Assembly: GCF_007677725.1 (NCBI RefSeq)
Contig: NZ_VEDF01000013.1
Location: forward strand, 1 to 64,000
DNA length: 64,000 nt
From: Pseudomonas sp. URMO17WK12:I11
GTDB lineage: Bacteria > Pseudomonadota > Gammaproteobacteria > Pseudomonadales > Pseudomonadaceae
Reading direction: 5' to 3'
A model generated the notes under the pieces. It did no database searches, was not told where the DNA came from, and saw only the letters and a program-made list of their open reading frames with translations. The position numbers were made by a program, and so were the translations under genes. Shown piece by piece: positions 32,421 to 41,121 of this stretch (positions are counted from its first letter, which is position 1; the number at the start of each line of letters is the position of its first letter).

Positions 32421-34508
32421 GTGTCAACCGATCAAAACCTGATATTCAACGCTCCTGCAAAGCCCCGCGAAGCGCCGGGTACTGCCCACACCGACACCCA
32501 CACGGTCATGTCGGCGATGCAGCCGAGGGGCTACCGCGCCGATATTGACGGACTGCGGGCCGTGGCTGTGCTGCTGGTGTTGATTTTCCACGGCGGCTTG
32601 GCGCTGTTTCCTTCCGGGTTCATCGGTGTCGATATTTTCTTCGTCATCTCTGGATACCTCACCACTTCGATCATCCTGAGTGCCGTGAGCCGCTGCGACT
32701 TCAGCCTCAAGCAGTTCTACGTCAGGCGCTTGTGGCGGCTGCAACCCGCGATCCTGGCGTTGCTGGTAGCCACCCTCGGTGTCGCCAGTCTCTTGTACCT
32801 GCCCAAGGACTTCATCGATTTTCTAAAAAGCGAGAAGTACACCAGCCTGCTGCTGTCCAACCAGTTCTTCTCCAAGGCTACCGATGGTTATGCCACCGCC
32901 GAAGCAGCCACCCTGCCCTTGCTGCACACCTGGTCGTTGGCGATCGAATGGCAGTGGTACATCGTGCTGCCGCTCGGGTTGATGGCACTGACGCGCTACC
33001 TGGCGGCGCACCGCTTGAAAATGGCCGTGGTGCTACTGACCCTCAGCTCGATAGTCGTCGCCCTGGGTGTGGCCAAGATGATTCCGGATAAAAGCTACTA
33101 CGCGTTCCTCGGGCGCATTTTCGAGCTGTTGATCGGCTCGTGCGCCGCGGTGTTCGCCAACGACCGGCAGCGTCTGAGCCGCGCTGGCGCCTCTGCGCTG
33201 GGCTTGGCTGCCCTGGCTGTGCTGATCTATGCAGCCACCCGATCCATACCCACCACCGCCTACCCTGGCCTGCCCGCCATCGCGATCTGCCTGGCGACAG
33301 CGCTGCTGGTCTCGGGCCAGGTTGGCCAACAAGGCATCACCTCCAAAGTGCTGGCATGGTCACCGCTGGTGTTCATCGGGACCATTTCCTACTCGCTCTA
33401 CCTCTGGCATTGGCCAGTCATCGCCATCATCACCTACCTGGGTATCGAAAAGACGCCGGCTGTTGTCGCCGGCTACTTCGGCGCTTCTTTCGCCTTGGGA
33501 ATTGCCTCGTATTACCTGATCGAAAAGCCGCTGCGTCGGCTACGGCTGGGGTTTGGCAAAACCCTGGTGCTGCTGTTGGTCGTACCCGCCGTCGCGTTTT
33601 CGGTGCTGTACTCGGCTGGCAACCGCGCCGATGGCTGGATGCAGCGTTTTGGCAGTGCGCCGTCGGACATCCTGCCGCGGCTCAAGGCAAGCGAAATTCC
33701 CCAGCGCGAACCTTGCCTGGGCGGGGCCACCGATGGCTCGGACTCTAGTTGCGTACTGGGGCAAGCCGGCGCCAGTAAGCGTGCCTTGCTGATGGGCGAC
33801 TCCTACTCCAACCACTTCTGGGGCTTGATCGACACCCTGGCCAAGGACGCCGGCATCTCTGTCACCGCTCAGGGCTTCCCGGGTTGCCTGGCGCTGCCAG
33901 ATGTCTACCTGTACGACTGGTGGAAGTACAAGAACGCGCTGTACAAGAAATGCCACGACGCTGCCACCGCTTATCACCAGCAGGTAGCGCGTAACCATTA
34001 CGACTACGTGATACTCGGCCTGACCTGGGACACTTACGCCGACAGCAGCGCTGTGGTGCTGTCGATCGACGACCCACGTTCCCAAGCCCTCTCGCGCGAG
34101 CGGATGAAGGCCGCCCTGCTCTCGAGCCTTGAGATCGTCGAACAGTCCGGCGCCACACCAGTGCTGCTCAAAAGCAACATCGTCATGCCCGAAGGCGCCA
34201 ATGACTGCCTGTACCGCACGATCAAGCTCCGGAGCACGATCGAAGATCAGCAGTGCGCGACCAGCGTCGCGCAACCTGAAGAAAACCCTTGGCTCGTTCA
34301 GCTATTCAAGGATGCCAAGCTGGCACACCCCAACTTGCTGATCATTGATCCCAAGGACGTGCAGTGCAGCGGTGGCCAGTGCAAGCTGCTGATCGATGGC
34401 TTGCCGATCTACCGAGACATCGGCCACATCACCGACTTCGCCTCCAAAGCGATGGGCAGTCTGTACTTGCAAGCCAAGGGCAACCCCTTCAAGCCTAAAG
34501 AAGATTAG
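32421..34508 (+). CDS. Membrane acyltransferase with SGNH domain (OafA/YrhL family)
   Basis: Integral-membrane acyltransferase of about 695 residues. The GTG at 32421 is preferred since AGGA lies nine bases upstream; ATGs at 32508 and 32517 lack such a site. The acyltransferase-3 domain begins YRADIDGLRAVAVLLVLIFH with about ten membrane spans to residue 390. It is followed by a periplasmic SGNH hydrolase domain with nucleophile block LLMGDSYSNHFWG and the closing Asp-x-x-His in YRDIGHITDF. Such proteins move an acyl (often acetyl) group across the inner membrane onto surface polysaccharide such as O-antigen. It stands alone, with no polysaccharide genes nearby. Confidence 0.88.
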   Translation: MSTDQNLIFNAPAKPREAPGTAHTDTHTVMSAMQPRGYRADIDGLRAVAVLLVLIFHGGLALFPSGFIGVDIFFVISGYLTTSIILSAVSRCDFSLKQFYVRRLWRLQPAILALLVATLGVASLLYLPKDFIDFLKSEKYTSLLLSNQFFSKATDGYATAEAATLPLLHTWSLAIEWQWYIVLPLGLMALTRYLAAHRLKMAVVLLTLSSIVVALGVAKMIPDKSYYAFLGRIFELLIGSCAAVFANDRQRLSRAGASALGLAALAVLIYAATRSIPTTAYPGLPAIAICLATALLVSGQVGQQGITSKVLAWSPLVFIGTISYSLYLWHWPVIAIITYLGIEKTPAVVAGYFGASFALGIASYYLIEKPLRRLRLGFGKTLVLLLVVPAVAFSVLYSAGNRADGWMQRFGSAPSDILPRLKASEIPQREPCLGGATDGSDSSCVLGQAGASKRALLMGDSYSNHFWGLIDTLAKDAGISVTAQGFPGCLALPDVYLYDWWKYKNALYKKCHDAATAYHQQVARNHYDYVILGLTWDTYADSSAVVLSIDDPRSQALSRERMKAALLSSLEIVEQSGATPVLLKSNIVMPEGANDCLYRTIKLRSTIEDQQCATSVAQPEENPWLVQLFKDAKLAHPNLLIIDPKDVQCSGGQCKLLIDGLPIYRDIGHITDFASKAMGSLYLQAKGNPFKPKED

Positions 34509-34996
34509 AGAACGATGTAGTCGTTGCGCTGCGTGATGCCGTCATGCGGCCCTTCGACCAAGTGAACATAGCGACCGCCGACATGATCGATCGGTAGACA
34601 ATCATCGACGTCCAGCACGGCGTCGAGGTGGGTCTGTTTCATGTGCGCAAGCGCCTGGCGTCTACCCTTCGCCATGGCCTCTCGTTTGTTGCGCGCGACC
34701 ACGAGCACATAATGATGCGCCTCACCGAAACAGCGCGCGTCATAGCCGCCCAGGTTGATGAAATACAGCCGGGGCGCATCAGCGCACGGCGCCAATGGGC
34801 TGAACGCCAGGCGCCAGCCCTCCACGCCGTCAACGGCCATCCAGGCATCGATATGCACGCCTTTGGCGGTGCCGAACCAGCGCTCACGCAGCTGCGGATA
34901 GGCCTGTTCCAGCGAATCGGCGACGGCAAAGACTATGTCGTGGACTTCGATTTTCGCCTGGGCGTGTTTACCGCCCAAGAGCACAACGAAAAGCAT
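34505..34996 (-). CDS. DUF1543-family protein
   Basis: Protein of 163 residues matching the DUF1543 pattern at its start (MLFVVLLGGKHAQAKIEVHD; LRERWFGTAKGVHIDAW), which is duplicated weakly in the second half (INLGGYDARCFGEAHHYVLVVA). The ATG at 34996 gives the family start; an upstream reading of 28 more codons is not conserved-looking. Its stop overlaps the stop of the convergent acyltransferase gene. It follows the nitroreductase gene on the same strand at 97 bases and is possibly co-transcribed. Function unknown. Confidence 0.75.
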   Translation of the reverse strand: MLFVVLLGGKHAQAKIEVHDIVFAVADSLEQAYPQLRERWFGTAKGVHIDAWMAVDGVEGWRLAFSPLAPCADAPRLYFINLGGYDARCFGEAHHYVLVVARNKREAMAKGRRQALAHMKQTHLDAVLDVDDCLPIDHVGGRYVHLVEGPHDGITQRNDYIVL

Positions 34997-35092
34997 GGTG
35001 GGATGGACCTTTGGTTGAGCGGCGGGCACGACGGCGCCTGCCAGGCGCAGATGGTCCCACACCGCCCTGGCGTGGGCCAAATGCTTCGAAGA

Positions 35093-35914
35093 TCAGCGCA
35101 GCCCGAAGCCCATGCGCTTGAGTTCGCCCAGCAATGCCTCGCGCCCGTGCAGGCTGGAAACTTCGCGCAGGCGGCTGACCACCTGCTCGGACCAGCCGCC
35201 CGCTTTCATGCCTTCGCGGTGATAGAAGGCACCGAGGCGCTCATCGTATTCGGCAATGACGTCCTGCTCGGCCGCGGCCGAATAGGTTTCATGGTGCAGC
35301 ACCGCCGCTTGCGGCAGGCGCGGTTTGACGTGGGCGGGTCGATCTGGTGAGGGGTGGCCAACGCACAGGCCAAACACGGGGTACACCTGGGCTGGCAGAT
35401 CCAGCTCCTTGGCAACGCCCTCGATGTCGTTGCGAATACCGCCGATATAGACGCTGCCAAGCCCCATGGACTCCAAAGCCACCACCGCATTCTGCGCCGC
35501 CAGCGCGGCGTCGATGGTGCCCAGCAACAGGCTTTCAAGGTAAGGCAACGCTTCAAGCTCGACGCCGTGCTGCTCACCCAGGCGCGAGGCTCTGGACAGG
35601 TCCGCCAGCCATACCAGGAACAGCGGCGCCTGGCGAATGTAAGCCTGATTGCCTGCCAGCACTGACAGGCGCCCTTTGCGCTCGTCGTCCTGCACCGCGA
35701 CCACGCTCCACACCTGCAGATTGGATGAGGTGGAGGCCGACTGAGCGGCAGCGATCAAGGTTTCGAGGGTGCCGTCAGCCAGCGGCTGGTCGGTAAATGC
35801 GCGAACGCTGCGGTGCTCGAGCAGTTGGTCGATGGTGGCGTTGCACTGCTTGAGCGCCGCGATCTGTGGCGCGCCATAGCGTGCCGCAAGTCTTGCTTGT
35901 GAATCGTTACCCAT
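35093..35914 (-). CDS. NfsA-like oxygen-insensitive NADPH nitroreductase
   Basis: FMN-dependent nitroreductase of 273 residues. It begins with the family flavin-binding stretch (LLEHRSVRAFTDQPL), followed by AAQSASTSSNLQVWSVVAVQD, and later GLGSVYIGGIRNDIEGVAKEL and VYPVFGLCVGHP, all typical of the NfsA/FRP branch. A near-perfect TTAGGAGG site precedes the ATG. It would reduce nitroaromatics, quinones or flavins with NAD(P)H. As a flavin reductase-like enzyme it could in principle supply reduced FMN, but it is far from the sulfur genes and nothing links them. Confidence 0.87.
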   Translation of the reverse strand: MGNDSQARLAARYGAPQIAALKQCNATIDQLLEHRSVRAFTDQPLADGTLETLIAAAQSASTSSNLQVWSVVAVQDDERKGRLSVLAGNQAYIRQAPLFLVWLADLSRASRLGEQHGVELEALPYLESLLLGTIDAALAAQNAVVALESMGLGSVYIGGIRNDIEGVAKELDLPAQVYPVFGLCVGHPSPDRPAHVKPRLPQAAVLHHETYSAAAEQDVIAEYDERLGAFYHREGMKAGGWSEQVVSRLREVSSLHGREALLGELKRMGFGLR

Positions 35915-36001
35915 GGAATCCTCCTAAATGTTAGGAGGCTATCAAATAACACGATGCACGGCACGGGTATCAGGCAAGTTTCATAAAGCGTGCGTCAAGG
36001 A

Positions 36002-36976
36002 CTACGCCGTCGCGGCACGCAGTGTCTTCAGCTCGGCCTCGGCAGCCAAGAGCTTTTCAGCCAGTTGTTGCTCACGCGATATGGCGGCGGCGACATCGGT
36101 CCGGGCTGTCGCAGCTTCTTCAGCCTTGGCTTGCAGCTGCTGCACCAACAACTCCTTGGCGCCCTCGGCGCGTGCCGTCGCGGCATGCGCGACACCTAAG
36201 TCGCCCTGCATGCGTTGCAACGCTTCGCGCTGATGCGACACCTCCTTGGCCTGCTGGCGGTTTTCCGAGAGAAAGCGCTCGTTGTCCCTGATCAGCCGCG
36301 TGATCTCTTCCTGTTTAACCATGAGCGTCTGCTGCAGCATCGTGACTTCCTGCTGCATCTGGTACAGCTGCGCTTCATGTCGGCTCAGGTCTTGCTCGCG
36401 CTGCTCCTTGACCGAGGCTCGGTAGTGCTCCAGTGCTTCTCGGGCATGGGCGTGCTTTTGCTCAAGAGAGTGGATCTGACCGTCCTTTTCCTGCACACGA
36501 ATTTCCAGGTCGCTGCAGCTCTGACTGATGCGTGCGTTGCGGGTGATTTCGCTCTGCAAAGTAGACTGGGCAGTTTTAAGGATTTCATCCTGGGTTTGCA
36601 GCGCCGACTCCAGCTTGCTGCGTTCCTTCGCCGCCACATCCAGCTGCTCGTGAAGCGTACCAAGCTCATGTGCAAGCGCTTCACGCTCTCGGCTGAAGGC
36701 CTCGCGTTCAGACAGCAAAGCCTGGTTCCCCTCCTCCATAAGACGCTGCAAAAGCTTGCCAACCAGCTCCGTCAACTCATCGCTCAAACGCGACGGTGAA
36801 GCGATCGGCCGAGGATCATGATCAGCGATCTCCTTCAAATAACGCTGAATAGTCGTCTTTGAGCCGGTATTGCCTAACTCGATACGGACTGCATCAATGC
36901 TCGGGTTCTGTCCCCTGGCGAGCAGCGCTTGTTGCGCCTTGCGCACCAAAGCCAGGTTTACACCACCTCTAGCCAT
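36002..36976 (-). CDS. KfrA-like DNA-binding coiled-coil protein
   Basis: Protein of 324 residues with an N-terminal KfrA-type helix-turn-helix domain (MARGGVNLALVRKAQQALLA; NPSIDAVRIELGNTGSKTTI; residues 1-50) and a very long coiled coil (about 75-320) rich in Glu, Gln and Arg. The ATG at 36976 follows AGGAG; an upstream extension of 33 codons is unlikely. KfrA of plasmids is an autorepressor and a filament-forming segregation factor; chromosomal copies are less understood. It is divergent from a tyrosine recombinase, with a dyad at 37021 in between that could be its operator. Confidence 0.85.
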   Translation of the reverse strand: MARGGVNLALVRKAQQALLARGQNPSIDAVRIELGNTGSKTTIQRYLKEIADHDPRPIASPSRLSDELTELVGKLLQRLMEEGNQALLSEREAFSREREALAHELGTLHEQLDVAAKERSKLESALQTQDEILKTAQSTLQSEITRNARISQSCSDLEIRVQEKDGQIHSLEQKHAHAREALEHYRASVKEQREQDLSRHEAQLYQMQQEVTMLQQTLMVKQEEITRLIRDNERFLSENRQQAKEVSHQREALQRMQGDLGVAHAATARAEGAKELLVQQLQAKAEEAATARTDVAAAISREQQLAEKLLAAEAELKTLRAATA

Positions 36977-37020
36977 CTTGACTCCTACGATTTCGTACTG
37001 TGTTACGTTGCATGTATTTA

Positions 37021-37037
37021 CGTGAAATGATATCACG
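37021..37037. promoter_or_regulatory. Dyad in KfrA/recombinase divergent promoter
   Basis: CGTGA-AATGATA-TCACG is a perfect 5-base inverted repeat, 45 bases upstream of the KfrA-like start and about 140 upstream of the recombinase. KfrA proteins are known to bind inverted repeats in their own promoter, so this is a plausible autoregulatory site. Not tested. Confidence 0.4.
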
Positions 37038-37178
37038 AAAGTTTCAGTTCTTTGTCGCGGTTTCTGGAAAGACATAATCGAGGTTTATGGCTTGCCAGAA
37101 GGTAATTCGCTCTTAAAATGCGCGTACGCGGTACAACCGGCGTAGGCAGACCACCAACAGGGCGAATGAGGATTTTCG

Positions 37179-38120
37179 GTGAGCGAGCGCATCAACAAAG
37201 CTGATCGGTACCTGGAGGCGAGCGTTCGGCAGAACACCTCCAAAAGCTACGCCGCCGCGCTCGCGCACTTCGAGGTCACTTGGGGCGGGTTCCTGCCGAC
37301 CACCACCGAATCGGTGGTGCGCTACCTGGCCGAGTACGCTGACCAACTGGCGCTCAGCACCTTGAAGCAGCGCCTGGCTGCGCTCGCCAACTGGCACCAA
37401 AGCAACGGCTTTCCGGACCCGACCAAGGCGCCGAAGGTCAGGCAGTTGCTCAAGGGCATCCGCGCGGTGCACCCCGTCCAGCAGAAGCAAGCCGCCCCGC
37501 TGCCGCTGCTGCAGCTCGAGAAAGCCGTGGCGCATCTGGAACTGGAAGTCGCTCAAGCGCGCGGCGAAGGCAACATGGCAGCCGTACTCAAGGCCACCCG
37601 CGATATCGCCCTGCTGACCATCGGCTTCTGGCGAGGCTTTCGCGGCGATGAGCTGTCGCGGCTGACGGTGAAGAACACCCATGCCGAACGTTATGTCGGT
37701 ATTCGTTTCTACCTCGGTTCGAGCAAAGGCGACCGGCAGAACGTCGGCCGCGAGTACCGCACCCCATCATTGAGCAAACTGTGCCCGGTCGAGGCCTATT
37801 TGAACTGGATCGAAGTGGCGGGCCTCACGCGCGGCAGCGTGTTCAGAGGCATCGATCGCTGGGGCAATATCAGCGATCGGCCCCTGGCCGCCCACAGCCT
37901 GATACCGCTGCTGCGGGACACCTTGGCCCGTTGCGGGCTACCCGCGCATCTTTACAGCGCCCACTCCATCCGACGCGGCTTTGCTACCTGGGCCGCCAGC
38001 TCCGGTTGGGACATCAAGACCCTCATGGATTACGTCGGTTGGAGCGACATGAAGTCAGCCCTGCGTTATGTAGAGCCGGCGCAGCAGTTCGGTGGCTTGA
38101 TTCGCAAGCTCGAGGGTTGA
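37179..38120 (+). CDS. Tyrosine site-specific recombinase
   Basis: Tyrosine recombinase of 313 residues starting with GTG behind GAGGA. It has an N-terminal SAM-like DNA-binding domain (SKSYAAALAHFEV; TLKQRLAALANWH; residues 10-100) and a catalytic domain with Arg155 (GFRGDELSRL), His262 and Arg265 (HSIRRGFATW), Trp288 and the nucleophile Tyr297 (ALRYVEP). All key residues are present. It is not next to a tRNA gene or an obvious attachment site. It sits opposite the KfrA-like gene and two bases from the end of the convergent membrane protein gene, suggesting a small stable accessory module rather than an active prophage. Confidence 0.9.
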   Translation: MSERINKADRYLEASVRQNTSKSYAAALAHFEVTWGGFLPTTTESVVRYLAEYADQLALSTLKQRLAALANWHQSNGFPDPTKAPKVRQLLKGIRAVHPVQQKQAAPLPLLQLEKAVAHLELEVAQARGEGNMAAVLKATRDIALLTIGFWRGFRGDELSRLTVKNTHAERYVGIRFYLGSSKGDRQNVGREYRTPSLSKLCPVEAYLNWIEVAGLTRGSVFRGIDRWGNISDRPLAAHSLIPLLRDTLARCGLPAHLYSAHSIRRGFATWAASSGWDIKTLMDYVGWSDMKSALRYVEPAQQFGGLIRKLEG

Positions 38121-38122
38121 GA

Positions 38123-39682
38123 TCAGAAAATCCAATCCTTCAAGGATGCGTCGCGGTAGGACAGGTAATCTTTGTCGACCTGCACCTGGACCGTGATGTG
38201 CTCCAGGCTCTCGAGCTTGCTGGCTTGCTCATCACCCAGCGCGTCGCGCCAGATCAGCTGGAAGTGGTCGCCGTCGGTGCGTTCGATGCGGCCAATCACC
38301 GTCTCAGGCCCACCGACGGTCTGCTCAACGAAATTCGCCGCTGGCACGCTGAACTTGGGCGCTGTCACTACCTGGCTCCGGTCGAAGGTAGTAAAGAAGC
38401 GAATGAAAGGCTCAAGTCCCGCTACCGCCTGCGTGGCGAAAATCGTTTGAACGAGCGCCGGATCTTCCAACAGGCTGTAGAGCGGGAACGGGCTCCAATG
38501 CCTTGCACCTGCAACCGTGGCATAGCTCACGCCCAGACGAGCGCTCCCTGCAAACCCATTGTCGACATCCATGGCGAGCCCGTCCGCGAGCAGGAACGAG
38601 AACAGCGTTGCAATCTGCTGGCGCACTCGCCGCTGATCGGGTAGATCGTCGGCCTTGTGCTCCAACAGGGGCATCGCCTGAGGGTGCGGCAGCAACCGCA
38701 GCAATCCTTTGACACGCGCCAAGCGGTAATCCAGCCGCTGTTCGCGCGCCATGGTGGATATCTTTGCGTCGAAGCTCGCCAAGCTGTCATTGGAGGGATC
38801 GACGTAGGAGAGGTGTTCCAAGGCATCGCTGACTTTATAACCAGCACTCGGGGTACGCAGAAGCTCAACTGCATAGTCCAATGCCGCCTTGCCCGCCTTG
38901 TTTTCCTTCGAGTAACCCTTGAGGTTCAAATACGACTGATAGCGGTACTCCTCGGGCGCCGATTCGTTAGCGAGGATCGCTAATTCGATCCCCATCAAGC
39001 TGCGGTCGCGTTGCAGAACCTGAAGAATATCGAGCTTGCGGTTGGCGTCGAAGTCAGGGTCATTGAATGAAGAAAGCAGTTCCCGGCCCAAGCCCTCGCC
39101 ATCGCCGATCAGCCCCCACTCGCCATCGGCGGCGGCCAACAGGCGCAGCGCATCGAAGAAGTCCTCGCGCGTTGACGTCTTGGACTCCACGATGGCCAAC
39201 AGCCGCTTGCGATCAGCGGGTTTGAAGTTAATGACCGTCATGCGTTGGTTCTGCGACCGCTCCTTCACCAGCTGGATCATGTAGGCGTTGAGCAGCGCAC
39301 GGGTGCGATAGGCATCCAGTGTCTGGCTGGCCACCGAGCCTTCGTCGCTCAAGGACAAGTAACTCTCGATCCGATCCGCCATCATCGATTTGAGCGTGGA
39401 CTGCAGATTACTCAGGGTGATCCAGGCCAAGGCCGCGCCAAACAGGGCGACGATGGTCAGGACGATGGTGAAGGCACTGGTCGCCCGATTGATCGGCGCA
39501 TTGGCCTCGGCAATGACCTCCTTGCTCAGCTCATACTTGAGTGCAGCGACATCCTGTCGGTACTGCGCTTCGATCGCTTCCATCTTTTTCAAGGTCGTCG
39601 ACGCCTGGCGCTGGATCTTTCTCGCTTCCTTGCGCAGTTCATTGAGATCCGCCGGCCCTTGCTGTCCTGTCACGCTGTTCAT
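38123..39682 (-). CDS. Hypothetical single-span membrane protein
   Basis: Protein of 519 residues that I do not recognise. Residues 12-60 form a coiled coil (NELRKEARKIQRQASTTLKK). One membrane span lies at about 68-91 (FTIVLTIVALFGAALAW). The remaining 420 residues appear soluble and mostly helical with repeated short units (DILQVLQRDRSLMGIELAIL; LLRLLPHPQAMPLLEH) suggestive of HEAT/TPR-like repeats, ending in a beta-rich part. GGGAG precedes the ATG. It is convergent with the recombinase with a two-base gap and no terminator. Its setting next to KfrA-like and recombinase genes hints at an accessory, possibly defence-related, role, but no domain supports that. Confidence 0.7.
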   Translation of the reverse strand: MNSVTGQQGPADLNELRKEARKIQRQASTTLKKMEAIEAQYRQDVAALKYELSKEVIAEANAPINRATSAFTIVLTIVALFGAALAWITLSNLQSTLKSMMADRIESYLSLSDEGSVASQTLDAYRTRALLNAYMIQLVKERSQNQRMTVINFKPADRKRLLAIVESKTSTREDFFDALRLLAAADGEWGLIGDGEGLGRELLSSFNDPDFDANRKLDILQVLQRDRSLMGIELAILANESAPEEYRYQSYLNLKGYSKENKAGKAALDYAVELLRTPSAGYKVSDALEHLSYVDPSNDSLASFDAKISTMAREQRLDYRLARVKGLLRLLPHPQAMPLLEHKADDLPDQRRVRQQIATLFSFLLADGLAMDVDNGFAGSARLGVSYATVAGARHWSPFPLYSLLEDPALVQTIFATQAVAGLEPFIRFFTTFDRSQVVTAPKFSVPAANFVEQTVGGPETVIGRIERTDGDHFQLIWRDALGDEQASKLESLEHITVQVQVDKDYLSYRDASLKDWIF

Positions 39683-39783
39683 TGCAACTCCCTGTTCCTG
39701 CGCGTCTTGCGCATTTGCAAGGGAAGTTTACCTTTTCGAGGGCATCGACTTGACTACGAATACGGTGCCCGCCGCCGGCACGC

Positions 39784-41103
39784 TCAAATTGGCAATGCCG
39801 CCAACACTGCACTGACCACGCCATTGAACGCTGCCGGCGAATCAATCATGCGCGCCGTGGTTTTCGCCTCACCGTCCGCTCGGGTCGCCCGGCGCGTCTG
39901 GTCGGCGCTGGCCGAAAGCTTGACGATCACCACTTCACGCCGCGGGTTAATGTAGATCTTCTGGCCAAAGCGGCCGCTGGCTTCGATCGAGCCGTCGCCA
40001 TCGTTTTTCTGGTACCAGTAATTACGGTAGGCATAGCCTGGCCGGCCAGGCCCCAAATTACCGCTGGCAAACACGGTGGCATCGCCAGGTTCGAAGGTGC
40101 TGTGCACGGCCTGGTTGAAGCTGTCGCCTGGCACCTGGCGCGACAGCTCGCGGCGTATCAGCTCGGCAAAGCGCGCCGTGTCGCGCAGGTTGCAACTGAT
40201 GCCGCCGCTGGCCATCTCGGTGCCCAGCGGATCGACCTGCACGTAGGCATCGTGCTCGGCGAAGCGCGACCACAACCGTTGCTCGACCAAGCTGGCCCAG
40301 TTCTGCCCGGTGATGCGCCGTAGCGCCCAGGCCAGCGCTTCGGCCGAGCCGTTCTGATAGAAAAACGGCGCCGGTCCGCTCGGATCGCCCGCTGGTTGGG
40401 TATGCAGCAAGAAACTGTAGATATCGCCGGGCATGCCCTCGCCGCGCGGGATCAGCCCGGTGGCTGCGAATAGCCCCAGGTCTGGTGGCATCTGTGGCGG
40501 ATACTGCACCGCCACCTGCATGTCCAGGTTCGCTTGCACGCTGGCCTCGCCAAACGGCGTGGCGCTCAGTTCCGGTACATAGCGCGCCAGCTTGCTGGCC
40601 GGATCCAGGGCGCCTTCGGCGATCAACTGCGCGGCAATCAGGCCAGTCACCGACTTGGTCATCGAGGCCCAGATGTGCGGCTGGCCGGGTTGAAAACCAT
40701 CGAAGTAACGCTCGTAGACCACCTGCCCACGGTGCAGCACGATCAGGCCGTCGGTACTGGTCTGCTCCAGGTAATCGGCCACGCTCAGGGTCTGATCGGC
40801 CACCTTCACGGTCAGACGATCAAGCGCGCGGGGTTGCCCATCGAGCAACGCCAATGGCGCCGCCGCCCTGCCAATGCCCCGGGTCGGCGATACCTCGCGG
40901 GCGTGGCGCATCGACCAGCGCAGGTACGGTGGCTGAAACGCGTTCAACGGGGTGACCCGCAGCTCGGGGGCTGGCGGAAACCCCTGCATCACCGCCGCCT
41001 GGGGGACGGCGCCGACTACCAAACCCGGCGCCAGGGCGCCGGCCACTGCCAGTACGAGGCCTGGCAGGTGGGCAGAGGATGCGGGACAGTTGGGCTTACG
41101 CAT
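39784..41103 (-). CDS. Serine hydrolase, beta-lactamase/class C esterase fold
   Basis: Exported serine hydrolase of 439 residues (signal peptide ending near VVG-AVP). The SxxK nucleophile motif is in ASMTKSVTGLIA and the YxN motif in FYQNGSAEALAW, as in penicillin-binding-protein-like esterases and 6-aminohexanoate-dimer hydrolases (NylB). It could cleave an ester or amide in the periplasm. AGGAGC precedes the ATG. It lies 18 bases downstream of the DUF1302 gene and is in its operon, so it probably processes the compound taken up by that system rather than antibiotics. Confidence 0.85.
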   Translation of the reverse strand: MRKPNCPASSAHLPGLVLAVAGALAPGLVVGAVPQAAVMQGFPPAPELRVTPLNAFQPPYLRWSMRHAREVSPTRGIGRAAAPLALLDGQPRALDRLTVKVADQTLSVADYLEQTSTDGLIVLHRGQVVYERYFDGFQPGQPHIWASMTKSVTGLIAAQLIAEGALDPASKLARYVPELSATPFGEASVQANLDMQVAVQYPPQMPPDLGLFAATGLIPRGEGMPGDIYSFLLHTQPAGDPSGPAPFFYQNGSAEALAWALRRITGQNWASLVEQRLWSRFAEHDAYVQVDPLGTEMASGGISCNLRDTARFAELIRRELSRQVPGDSFNQAVHSTFEPGDATVFASGNLGPGRPGYAYRNYWYQKNDGDGSIEASGRFGQKIYINPRREVVIVKLSASADQTRRATRADGEAKTTARMIDSPAAFNGVVSAVLAALPI

Positions 41104-41121
41104 GATGTGCTCCTGGTTGTT

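Noticed and set aside
37179..38120. Prophage or integrative element with attachment sites
   Set aside because: No structural phage genes, tRNA or direct attachment repeats could be found around the recombinase.
39784..41103. Antibiotic-resistance beta-lactamase
   Set aside because: The fold motifs fit, but the length and operon with a DUF1302 gene fit an esterase/amidase better; there is no resistance context.
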